The notes: a model not told the origin generated them from the letters alone. A stretch of DNA of 5,286 bases from Chloroflexota bacterium (GCA_030599405.1 JAUVOB010000143.1:1-5286), one strand, 5' to 3'. Numbered from the stretch's first letter, positions 1 through 5,286 are shown. A program made the numbers and translations.

Positions 1-418
1 AGACGTCAACTGGGATCAGTTTGTCAACCCCATCCAGTACGTTGTAGCCCTCCTTGAATGGTCCTCCACCATTTGCGCAAGCGCCCATACTCAGCACGTA
101 CCTGGGTTCGGGCATCTGATTATAGAGGCGAACGATGGTCGGAATCATTTTCTTGGTTACAGTGCCTGATACGATCATTAAATCCGCTTGACGTGGTGTC
201 GCGCGAAAAACTTCCATTCCGAACCGGGCCAGATCGTATCGACTGGCGGCCGTACAAATCATCTCTATCGCGCAACAGGCCAGGCCAAAACCCATTGGCC
301 ACAGTGAATTCCTCCGCGACCAGTTGTATATTTTGTCCAGACTAGTGATAAATATGTTTTCCGCGACCTCGTCAGGAATCGGTACCTCAGAGGCCGGGGC
401 ATCTCCGTTTGAGCTCAT
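1..418 (-). CDS. nuoB: NADH-quinone oxidoreductase subunit B (NuoB), 5' part, truncated by window edge
   Basis: NuoB is the peripheral-arm subunit of respiratory complex I that binds the terminal [4Fe-4S] cluster N2, which passes electrons to quinone on the cytoplasmic side of the membrane. I translated the minus strand from the ATG at 418-416; 139 codons are visible before the window ends. Family signatures are clear: [16 protein letters not shown] (residues 38-53) with the tandem ligand cysteines Cys48-Cys49, [16 protein letters not shown] (76-91), and [16 protein letters not shown] (110-125) with ligand Cys114. The fourth ligand, in the VPGCPP motif, would lie just past the window edge, since the visible part ends in the preceding IPVDV. 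The start overlaps the iscX stop as TGATG, and a GAGGAG ribosome site lies inside the end of iscX. The gene is incomplete only because of the window boundary; I see no damage. No nuoA precedes it. Confidence 0.97.
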   Translation of the reverse strand, partial: MSSNGDAPASEVPIPDEVAENIFITSLDKIYNWSRRNSLWPMGFGLACCAIEMICTAASRYDLARFGMEVFRATPRQADLMIVSGTVTKKMIPTIVRLYNQMPEPRYVLSMGACANGGGPFKEGYNVLDGVDKLIPVDV

Positions 419-636
419 CAGGAATTCATCTCCTCATACCAGCTGATTTGTATGTCTAGAAGGATACGCTCTGTTGCCAATCTCGAATCATCCATAAACC
501 CAGGTAGGTGTTTGATCATTTCTGACAGTTCAATAAGACCAACATCCTCGGGGTTTCGATCTGGGAAGTGGTCAATCAGCGCGAGGGCAATTGCATACGC
601 CGAGTCCCAATAAAGTTCTTGTTCAATATCCTTCAT
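418..636 (-). CDS. iscX: IscX-type Fe-S cluster assembly accessory protein
   Basis: This is a 72-residue acidic cytoplasmic protein that I recognise as IscX (YfhJ) by its spacing of conserved residues: Leu-Tyr-Trp-Asp at 8-11, [10 protein letters not shown] (23-32), LPGFMDDS (44-51), the Glu56-Arg-Ile-Leu helix, and the ending IQISWYEE (62-69). The E. coli protein is 66 residues with the same order (W, AYPDLDP, DFDDDP, NEKILE, VWLDE). In E. coli, IscX binds the cysteine desulfurase IscS, competes with frataxin, and tunes iron-dependent cluster assembly. There it sits at the end of the isc operon after hscA and fdx; here it stands in front of nuoB with no isc gene in view. An in-frame TAA at 651-649 leaves ATG 636 as the first usable start. 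No good Shine-Dalgarno precedes it. The Trp usual before the second loop is Met40 here. Confidence 0.85.
   Translation of the reverse strand: MKDIEQELYWDSAYAIALALIDHFPDRNPEDVGLIELSEMIKHLPGFMDDSRLATERILLDIQISWYEEMNS
430..435 (-). promoter_or_regulatory. Ribosome binding site of nuoB inside iscX
   Basis: On the minus strand, GAGGAG lies in the Glu-Glu codons near the end of iscX (residues 68-69), 11 bases before the nuoB ATG at 418-416. With the TGATG stop-start overlap, this is the usual arrangement for translational coupling, and it supports 418 as the nuoB start. Confidence 0.7.
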
Positions 637-806
637 TAAAGCAACTAATTAGGTGGTTTGGCTAGCAGAAAACATCCGTGAGTGGCGCACATTTTTTCGC
701 TTTGCCAACGGCGCCTATAATACATCATTGTCTGATCAAGGTCGAATGTACTATGAAAGATTTCATAAGCGATTCGTATAGAGGCGAGCAAGGTCAAATC
801 ACGGAT
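637..806. promoter_or_regulatory. Divergent intergenic region between iscX and the glycosyltransferase
   Basis: This 170-base gap separates the leftward iscX-nuoB pair from the rightward glycosyltransferase. It contains TATAATA at 716-722, which reads as a consensus -10 on the plus strand and as TATTAT on the minus strand, so it could serve both directions. It also holds two near-identical 11-base direct copies of CAAGGTCnAAT (737-747 and 789-799), each 9 or 7 bases before a candidate ATG (753 and 807). An in-frame GTG at 678 and ATG at 753 could extend the downstream gene into this region, but I judge 678 unlikely because the -10 would fall inside the gene. Confidence 0.5.
716..721 (+). promoter_or_regulatory. 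Sigma-70-type -10 box (TATAAT) for the glycosyltransferase gene
   Basis: A perfect TATAAT lies 31 bases before ATG 753 and 85 bases before ATG 807. The place for a -35 box 17 bases upstream (693-698) reads TTTTTC, a poor match to TTGACA, so promoter strength cannot be judged. Transcription would start near 728, which argues against the GTG at 678 as the protein start. Confidence 0.5.
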
Positions 807-1949
807 ATGCGAGATGTGAGTTTGCTCTCACCTTACCACGGTGGAAGCCATCAGGCGTGGGCAGAAGGATTGCGTGCCAGTAGCCGTCACAATATCGATC
901 TTCATACGATGCCAGATCGATTCTGGAAATGGCGTATGCACGGGGGCGCCCTTACGCTTGCCAGGGAATATCTGGACTCAAATAAGAAGCCGGATTGCCT
1001 CCTCGTAACCGATATGCTCGATCTTACGACGTTTCTAGCATTAACGCGGCATCAAACTGCGGGTATTCCCGCGATTCTCTATATGCACGAAAACCAGCTA
1101 ACGTATCCGCTTCCAGATCATCCGGATCTGGGTCCGATGCGAAGGCAAAGGGGCGAGCGTGACTTACACTATGGCTTCATAAACATTGCCTCGATGCTAG
1201 CGGCCGAAATGATCTTGTTCAACTCGGAATATCACAGACACGAACTCCAAAATGCCTTACCCAACTTCCTTAAACACTTTCCTGATTTTAACGAGCTATC
1301 GATCCTGACATCTCTGGCAGAAAAGGGGCGCGTGCTTCCCGTCGGCGTGGATCTAAACAGACTCTCTACTGAACCACCAGGAGCAAATCTGGTTGAGCCG
1401 CCGCTCATTATTTGGAACCACAGGTGGGAATACGATAAGGATCCCGGGCGGTTTTTCGATGCTCTTTACCAGATTCAGGTGAACGACATTCCATTCCGGC
1501 TAGCTCTATGCGGACGAAATTACCGCAAGCGACCGGCCGAATTTGAGATCGCATTAGAAAAGCTGTCGTCTAATATCATTCACTTTGGCTTCGCCGACGA
1601 AGAAACTTACAGTCGCCTACTCTGGGAGGCTTCGATCGTTGTCTCAACGGCACGCCACGAGTTCTTCGGCGTGAGTACTGTCGAAGCACTATATTGTCAT
1701 TGCTTCCCTATTCTCCCAAAGGACTTGAGCTATCCAGAGATAGTCCCACTTGAATTCCATTCTCAGTGTCTTTACGCCAACGATGAACAACTATTATCCA
1801 TCCTTACGTGGGCGCTGTTAAATCCTGAAGACTCCAGGACAATAGCGGCAGAACTTGCTGATAAGGTATCTATCTATGATTGGACTTCGATATCGCGTCT
1901 GTATGATGAGGTTATCACCAGCTTGTGCGAAGAACATAAATTTTCCTGA
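807..1949 (+). CDS. DUF3524/GTDC1-like glycosyltransferase, tRNA-queuosine alpha-mannosyltransferase homologue
   Basis: This 380-residue GT-B glycosyltransferase belongs to the family of vertebrate GTDC1/QTMAN, which moves mannose from GDP-mannose onto queuosine at wobble position 34 of tRNA-Asp; what bacterial members modify is less settled. The N-terminal family domain starts at the first residues with SLLSPYHGGSHQAW (5-18), followed by DRFWKWRMHGGA, MHENQLTYP (93-101) and the FNSEYHR motif around Asn139. The C-terminal nucleotide-sugar domain shows WNHRWEYDKDP (203-213), the CGRNYRKRP loop, and HEFFGVSTVEA with the E-x7-E pair Glu285/Glu293 typical of retaining GT4-like enzymes. No signal peptide or membrane segment is present, so it is cytoplasmic. 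I chose ATG 807 because homologues begin at the M-x-x-x-LL-x-P-x-x-GGSH strand. ATG 753 (18 more residues) fits the promoter equally well; GTG 678 (43 more) does not. No queuosine genes lie nearby. Family is sure; substrate is inferred. Confidence 0.87.
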   Translation: MRDVSLLSPYHGGSHQAWAEGLRASSRHNIDLHTMPDRFWKWRMHGGALTLAREYLDSNKKPDCLLVTDMLDLTTFLALTRHQTAGIPAILYMHENQLTYPLPDHPDLGPMRRQRGERDLHYGFINIASMLAAEMILFNSEYHRHELQNALPNFLKHFPDFNELSILTSLAEKGRVLPVGVDLNRLSTEPPGANLVEPPLIIWNHRWEYDKDPGRFFDALYQIQVNDIPFRLALCGRNYRKRPAEFEIALEKLSSNIIHFGFADEETYSRLLWEASIVVSTARHEFFGVSTVEALYCHCFPILPKDLSYPEIVPLEFHSQCLYANDEQLLSILTWALLNPEDSRTIAAELADKVSIYDWTSISRLYDEVITSLCEEHKFS

Positions 1950-2025
1950 TTATTGCAGAACTCGGCCTTGCTTACCTCATGCGCTGTTGCTTGCCGTCGT
2001 GCAGCCTTTCCCGTAGTAACTTGGG

Positions 2026-2034
2026 TGATATAAT
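2026..2034 (+). promoter_or_regulatory. Extended -10 promoter (TGATATAAT) for the glucan phosphorylase gene
   Basis: TGATATAAT is a perfect TGn-TATAAT extended -10 element. The -35 position 17 bases upstream (2006-2011, CTTTCC) is weak, as is often tolerated by extended -10 promoters. Transcription would begin near 2041, about 170 bases before ATG 2210. It is the best promoter candidate for glgP in the gap. Confidence 0.55.
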
Positions 2035-2081
2035 CTACTCTTCTCAGTTAGGTGATAAGGTAACTAAATATTCTGAGGCAG

Positions 2082-2116
2082 AGCTCAGGGCATATTTTCG
2101 AACACGCGCCCTGGCT
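2082..2116 (+). other. Stem-loop in the glgP leader
   Basis: AGC (2082-2084) and CAGGGC (2086-2091) pair with GCCCTG (2108-2113) and GCT (2114-2116), giving nine base pairs with a single bulged T at 2085 and a 16-base loop. No T-run follows, so it is not an intrinsic terminator. It could be a leader structure that affects stability or regulation, or a chance fold. Confidence 0.4.
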
Positions 2117-2209
2117 TCACCATGATTAACTTCGCAGTGCCAAACCCATTCGTTTGAGATCGCATCCAATCTTTTTGTGTTGCGACCAGGAGATCAGCAA
2201 AAAACAACT

Positions 2210-4348
2210 ATGAATGCAGTATATAAAAGAATGCCGGAAAAGATCCGACGATTGCCCGAAATCGCTTACAACCTCTGGTGGAGTTGGAACCCGGACGCTC
2301 GCGATTTGTTCAAGCGTTTAGATTTACCTCTTTGGAAAAGGACCGAGCATAATCCGGTTCGACTCCTTCAAGAAATCAAACAAGAAGACCTTGAGGCAGC
2401 GGCTAGAAGTACGCTCTTCATCCGCCATTACGACAAGGTCTTGATGGATCTCGATCGCGAATTGGCTAATGGTCATTCCTGGTATAGGCAAGAACATAGC
2501 GATCTCAGCGATCGGTCTATTGCTTACTTCTCGGCCGAGTTTGGAATTCACAACTCCCTCCCGATTTATTCAGGTGGATTGGGTATTTTGTCAGGAGATC
2601 ACGCCAAAGAAGCCAGCGATTTAGGAATCCCCCTCGTTGGAGTAGGATTCATGTACCCGCAAGGTTACTTTCGCCAGCAGGTTCCTTCTCATGGATGGCA
2701 GGAAGCTGTTTACCAGCAGCTCGATATGGGCCAGGCGCCTATTAGACCAGTTCTTGACGGCGATGGGCAGGAGCTGACAGTCAGCGTGCGCATGGGTGAT
2801 CACCAGGTGCACGCCAGAGTATGGCATGTTCAAGTCGGTCGCGTACCCCTCTATCTTTTAGATACAGACGTCGATGAAAATGATCCTTGGGACCGAGAGT
2901 TGTCAGCGCGGCTTTACTCAGGTGATATCGAACTGCGCATACGCCAGGAGATAATGCTTGGCATCGGTGGTGTCCGGGCGCTCCGTCGCCTGGGGATAAA
3001 TCCTGATTTCTGGCATATCAATGAAGGACACTCCGCTTTTCTCGGCCTGGAATGTATCAGAGAAATGGTTGCCGAAGGTAAGAGCTTTGAGGAGGCGGCG
3101 GCCGAATACAAGAAACGATCGCTTTTCACCACTCACACCCCTGTTCCTGCCGGTCACGATGCATTTACATTTCACGTAATGGAGACATATTTCGCCGGTT
3201 ATTGGGAGGAATTGGGTCTTTCACGCGAGCAATTCTTCGATCTCGGTAAACACGAGGAGGATTGGGGGACGAGCTTCAATATGACGGTCCTCGCCCTCCG
3301 TTTGAACGGTCGGGCAAATGGCGTTAGCAAACTTCACGGAGAGGTCTCCCGGGAGATGTGGCAGGAAGTTTGGCCCGACAAACCATTGGATGAGATACCG
3401 ATCACCCACGTAACTAACGGCATCCATGTTCCAACATGGGCTCCATCAGAGTTCCACCAGCTTCTGGGCAAATATCTCGGACCAGATTGGGTTGAACACC
3501 ACGACAATCCGACGCTATGGGAACGCTTGGCCGAGATCCCTGACAGAGAGCTCTGGGAGCACCATGCAAATCTAAAACGCAAGCTCATCAGCTATTTGCG
3601 AGAAAGAGCCCGGCGCCGGTGGGTTGCTGGTCGCGTTGACCCTACCCAAGTATTAACCAGTGGCACTTTACTTGATCCCGAGGCTCTTACGATCGGTTTT
3701 GCCAGGAGATTCGCTACGTACAAACGGGCGACACTCATCTTTCGCGATATCGACCGTCTGCAGAAAATATTGTTGGATACGCATCGTCCCGTCCAGCTGC
3801 TATTCGCAGGAAAGGCCCATCCAGCGGACGATCCGGGAAAGATGCTCATCCAGAATGTTTACAATCTCGCTAAACACAACCAACTGGGTGGACGCGTAGC
3901 TTTTGTCGAAGACTATGACATGCACATGGCCCGCTACCTAGTACAGGGTGTCGATGTTTGGCTGAATACGCCCAGAAGGCCAAGAGAAGCCAGTGGCACC
4001 AGTGGGCAAAAGGCGGCCTTAAACGGGATACCAAACCTGAGCATTCTGGATGGTTGGTGGGCAGAAGGCTATAACGGCGTGAATGGCTGGGCGATCGGCC
4101 TGGGTAACCAACACGCGAATCAGGAAGAGGGGGATGCTGAAGACGCCAATTCACTCTACGAGATACTTGAAGACGAGATCGTCCCCCTGTTCTATGATCG
4201 TGATCGAGATGCCATTCCCCGCGGTTGGGTTGAGATAATGCGTGAATCCATCAGGTCGAACGCGCCTCTTTTCAGCACGAGACGCATGCTTAAACAATAT
4301 GCCAAAATATACAATGATACCATGCGGCAGAATGGCCTTGGACGATAG
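2210..4348 (+). CDS. glgP: Alpha-glucan (glycogen/maltodextrin) phosphorylase, DUF3417 + GT35
   Basis: This 712-residue cytoplasmic enzyme removes glucose-1-phosphate from the non-reducing ends of glycogen or maltodextrin using phosphate and pyridoxal phosphate. The N-terminal DUF3417 part (about 1-105) contains LPEIAYNLWWSWNPDA. The GT35 part shows AYFSAEFGI (105-113), IYSGGLGILSGDHAKEASD (119-137), WHINEGHSAF (268-277), TTHTPVPAGHD (307-317), TNGIHVPTW (402-410), FARRFATYKR (497-506), FAGKAHPADD (532-541) and ASGTSGQKAALNG, whose Lys601 is the expected PLP-bound lysine. This is the bacterial/archaeal short phosphorylase type rather than the E. coli GlgP/MalP type. Longer relatives exceed 800 residues with an extra C-terminal region that is missing here, without sign of a frameshift. 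ATG 2210 is preferred; AGGAG at 2188-2192 is rather far upstream (17 bases). GTG 2177 would place that site inside the gene, and ATG 2231 is also possible. No other glycogen gene is in view. Confidence 0.95.
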   Translation: MNAVYKRMPEKIRRLPEIAYNLWWSWNPDARDLFKRLDLPLWKRTEHNPVRLLQEIKQEDLEAAARSTLFIRHYDKVLMDLDRELANGHSWYRQEHSDLSDRSIAYFSAEFGIHNSLPIYSGGLGILSGDHAKEASDLGIPLVGVGFMYPQGYFRQQVPSHGWQEAVYQQLDMGQAPIRPVLDGDGQELTVSVRMGDHQVHARVWHVQVGRVPLYLLDTDVDENDPWDRELSARLYSGDIELRIRQEIMLGIGGVRALRRLGINPDFWHINEGHSAFLGLECIREMVAEGKSFEEAAAEYKKRSLFTTHTPVPAGHDAFTFHVMETYFAGYWEELGLSREQFFDLGKHEEDWGTSFNMTVLALRLNGRANGVSKLHGEVSREMWQEVWPDKPLDEIPITHVTNGIHVPTWAPSEFHQLLGKYLGPDWVEHHDNPTLWERLAEIPDRELWEHHANLKRKLISYLRERARRRWVAGRVDPTQVLTSGTLLDPEALTIGFARRFATYKRATLIFRDIDRLQKILLDTHRPVQLLFAGKAHPADDPGKMLIQNVYNLAKHNQLGGRVAFVEDYDMHMARYLVQGVDVWLNTPRRPREASGTSGQKAALNGIPNLSILDGWWAEGYNGVNGWAIGLGNQHANQEEGDAEDANSLYEILEDEIVPLFYDRDRDAIPRGWVEIMRESIRSNAPLFSTRRMLKQYAKIYNDTMRQNGLGR

Positions 4349-4390
4349 ATCATAGGTCATGCTACAAAGAGGGTAAAGCGTAGGCGCCTG

Positions 4391-4750
4391 ATGAAGCGAT
4401 GGTTTCTGCGGCTAGCTCTCGTAGTGTTTGCCCTTATTTGGTTACTCTTCGCTTGCTTTCCCCTTCTGGCCTTAATTCTAGCTGCTAACGACGAAATCAT
4501 GATTGGGCCAGAGCAACGTAGCCATTTTCGGTTGTTTATGGTCAGTTCGGATGAGCATCGGGGGGTTGGCATCGAGTGGAGCCGTCGCATGTCGGCGCAC
4601 TCCGATTGTTATCTTTCGAATGTAAATTTCCTGTTATGGGAGGGTGATGTTGCCGGTCAAAACGTGGAATTCTGCCGCTGTCTCGATCAGGAGACTGGAT
4701 TGCCGGAGCCGCTGCCGATGTGCGGCAGCAGCCTTTTGCCAGATTCCTGA
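4391..4750 (+). CDS. Small single-pass membrane protein of unknown function with cysteine-rich exterior
   Basis: I do not recognise a named family for this 119-residue protein. A basic N-terminus (MKRWFLR) is followed by a hydrophobic segment (about residues 8-32) that reads as a membrane anchor or uncleaved signal; by the positive-inside rule the remaining roughly 87 residues face outside. That part contains four cysteines (73, 95, 97 and 111), including a C-R-C pair, which could form disulfides, and a motif-like stretch HFRLFMVSSDEHRGVGIEWSRR (split: HFRLFMVSS at 45-53, RGVGIEWSRR at 57-66). There is no lipobox cysteine in the usual place; Cys22 lies inside the hydrophobic segment. It starts 42 bases after glgP, so it may share its transcript. 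AGAGGG at 4368-4373 is a distant ribosome site. The reading frame looks real because of the clean TM plus soluble layout, and the opposite-strand frames lack it. Confidence 0.72.
   Translation: MKRWFLRLALVVFALIWLLFACFPLLALILAANDEIMIGPEQRSHFRLFMVSSDEHRGVGIEWSRRMSAHSDCYLSNVNFLLWEGDVAGQNVEFCRCLDQETGLPEPLPMCGSSLLPDS
4711..4737 (+). terminator. Terminator-like hairpin at the 3' end of the small membrane protein gene
   Basis: GCTGCCG (4711-4717) and CGGCAGC (4723-4729) form a perfect 7-base-pair GC-rich stem with a 5-base loop, followed by AGCC and then TTTT (4734-4737). The T-run is short and displaced by four bases, so termination would be weak at best. It lies inside the coding region, 13 codons or fewer before the stop, so it may be only a by-product of codon choice. 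Confidence 0.3.
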
Positions 4751-4769
4751 TCAAATGATAGTCGGAATC
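4742..4769 (+). repeat. Inverted repeat spanning the stop of the small membrane protein gene
   Basis: GATTCC (4742-4747) and GGAATC (4764-4769) are exact inverted copies separated by 16 bases that include the stop codon and the palindrome TGATCA. No T-run follows. It could be a weak RNA structure or an operator-like site ahead of the OsmC gene; with six-base arms, chance is also a fair explanation. Confidence 0.25.
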
Positions 4770-4776
4770 GTCCGCC

Positions 4777-4793
4777 GTGTTGTGGTTCGACAC
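4777..4793 (+). other. Small hairpin upstream of the OsmC-family gene
   Basis: GTGTTG (4777-4782) pairs with CGACAC (4788-4793), including one G-T pair, around a 5-base loop. It sits 13 bases before the GGAG ribosome site of the next gene. It looks a little like a tRNA T-arm (GGTTCGA), but no other tRNA parts surround it. Confidence 0.25.
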
Positions 4794-4806
4794 CCTCGGC
4801 CTTGTT

Positions 4807-4810
4807 GGAG
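4807..4810 (+). promoter_or_regulatory. Ribosome binding site of the OsmC-family gene
   Basis: GGAG lies 6 bases before ATG 4817, ideal spacing. This fixes the start at 4817 rather than at the in-frame TTG codons at 4802 and 4805, which would put the site inside the gene. Confidence 0.7.
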
Positions 4811-4816
4811 AATCAA

Positions 4817-5248
4817 ATGAGTAACGTAGCGCTAAAATGGTCAGGAGAAGGTTCGCGCATGTTTGTCGGTCGGGACAGTCGTGGACAGGTATTGGTAGCC
4901 GGATCGTGGCCGAATGAGGATTCCAGTTGGCTGGAATGGAAGGCTCTTAAGCCGTCTGACCTTTTATTGCTCGGCTTAGCTTCTTGCACCGCCTATGACG
5001 TAGTAACGATCCTTGAACGCCAGCGCCAGCGACTGACAAAATTATCCCTAGAAGTCAATAGCAATCAATTGCCCGATGCACCCTTCGCTTTTACGGATAT
5101 ACACATCCACTACAGGCTTGGGGGAGAGGAACTGAATCAAAAAAAGGTTGAGCGGGCAATCAGCCTATCTCAGGAGCAATACTGCTCAGTCGCAGCGACT
5201 CTCCGTGGGGTTTCCAAGGTGACGTACAGTTTTGAGATCGAAAAATAG
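4817..5248 (+). CDS. OsmC/Ohr-family peroxide or stress-defence protein
   Basis: This 143-residue cytoplasmic protein belongs to the OsmC/Ohr superfamily, whose members typically reduce organic hydroperoxides with a pair of reactive cysteines, usually as a domain-swapped dimer. The two cysteines are present in their family contexts: Cys57 in LLLLGLASCTAYDVVTIL (49-66), at the start of the long central helix, and Cys123 in QEQYCSVAATL (119-129). The N-terminal strand region (VALKWSGEGSRMFVG) and the C-terminal strand VTYSFEI also fit. The YCSVAATL version and the DVVTILERQRQ helix resemble the general OsmC/YhfA branch more than Ohr, so the true substrate is uncertain. The start at 4817 is set by the GGAG site. 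The gene follows the small membrane protein by 66 bases, in which I see no strong promoter, so it may be co-transcribed with it. Confidence 0.92.
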   Translation: MSNVALKWSGEGSRMFVGRDSRGQVLVAGSWPNEDSSWLEWKALKPSDLLLLGLASCTAYDVVTILERQRQRLTKLSLEVNSNQLPDAPFAFTDIHIHYRLGGEELNQKKVERAISLSQEQYCSVAATLRGVSKVTYSFEIEK

Positions 5249-5286
5249 CGTGGTGGAATCATTCTGCAGAGAGAAAACAAACGAGC
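5249..5286. other. Short gene-free tail at the window edge
   Basis: The last 38 bases after the OsmC-family stop codon show no hairpin, promoter or gene start that I can support. Whatever follows lies outside the window. Confidence 0.5.

Larger units (their letters stand above)
1950..2209 (+). promoter_or_regulatory. Leader region upstream of the glucan phosphorylase
   Basis: This is the longest gene-free stretch, 260 bases. I see no RNA gene and no convincing terminator after the glycosyltransferase. It holds an extended -10 promoter at 2026-2034, which would give a leader of about 170 bases before the phosphorylase start. The leader contains a stem-loop at 2082-2116 and two copies of GGTGATA (2024-2030 and 2051-2057), the first overlapping the -10. 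A 5-base GGTGA (2051-2055) can pair with TCACC (2117-2121), closing the stem-loop. I recognise no known riboswitch class. Confidence 0.45.

Noticed and set aside
58..345. Plus-strand open frame opposite nuoB
   Set aside because: The minus strand encodes unmistakable NuoB motifs across this stretch; the plus frame has no recognisable domain.
678..806. GTG 678 as the start of the glycosyltransferase
   Set aside because: The added residues match nothing in the family, and the TATAAT at 716-721 would lie inside the gene.
1950..2020. Intrinsic terminator after the glycosyltransferase gene
   Set aside because: Only a 4-base GCTG/CAGC pairing is visible and no T-run follows.
2122..2157. Eleven-codon frame in the glgP leader as a regulatory leader peptide
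   Set aside because: It has an ATG and a stop but no ribosome site before it and no run of regulatory codons.
2324..4360. Several minus-strand open frames of 68-94 codons across glgP
   Set aside because: They lie opposite a continuous, motif-rich phosphorylase and show no domains; they are shadows of its codon pattern.
4542..4793. Minus-strand open frame opposite the small membrane protein
   Set aside because: No recognisable domain or ribosome site. The plus frame has a clean anchor-plus-domain layout and a sensible position after glgP.
4777..4800. Possible tRNA remnant or attachment site because of GGTTCGA
   Set aside because: The stem around it does not give a T-arm of the right shape, and no acceptor, D or anticodon arm is present.
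1961..4804. Ten-base exact repeat CTCGGCCTTG at 1961-1970 and 4795-4804, both in gaps
   Set aside because: Repeats of ten bases are expected by chance several times in a window of this size, and the flanks do not match.

Overview
The window is bacterial, with compact genes, short gaps and roughly even GC content. It contains no rRNA, tRNA, CRISPR array, IS element or phage gene that I can support. The family versions suggest a respiring environmental bacterium. The NuoB fragment, the DUF3417-type glucan phosphorylase, the lone IscX and the small one-TM protein feel most like Chloroflexota (Anaerolineae/Caldilineae-like). That placement rests on remembered sequence flavour, not on a search, and is tentative.

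Layout. On the minus strand, reading leftward out of the window, are iscX (636-418) and the 5' part of nuoB (418-1, cut by the window edge). They overlap as TGATG, so they are very probably co-transcribed and translationally coupled. All other genes are on the plus strand: a DUF3524/GTDC1-like glycosyltransferase related to tRNA-queuosine mannosyltransferases (807-1949), a 260-base leader region with a promoter and a stem-loop (1950-2209), an alpha-glucan phosphorylase of the DUF3417 + GT35 type (2210-4348), a small unrecognised membrane-anchored protein (4391-4750), and an OsmC-family protein (4817-5248). The divergent gap between iscX and the glycosyltransferase holds a perfect TATAAT whose sequence also reads as a -10 on the other strand.

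How the genes fit together. The leftward pair joins an iron-sulphur assembly accessory protein to the complex I subunit that carries cluster N2, a sensible functional pairing that I find unusual as an arrangement. The rightward genes are mixed housekeeping functions: tRNA modification or sugar transfer, storage-glucan breakdown, an envelope protein of unknown role, and thiol-based peroxide or stress defence. Short gaps after the phosphorylase suggest that its transcript may continue into the small membrane protein and perhaps the OsmC gene, with a hairpin at 4711-4729 as a possible partial stop. I see no clear new multi-gene system. The most interesting points are the iscX-nuoB coupling, the bacterial queuosine-mannosyltransferase homologue, and the structured leader in front of the phosphorylase.
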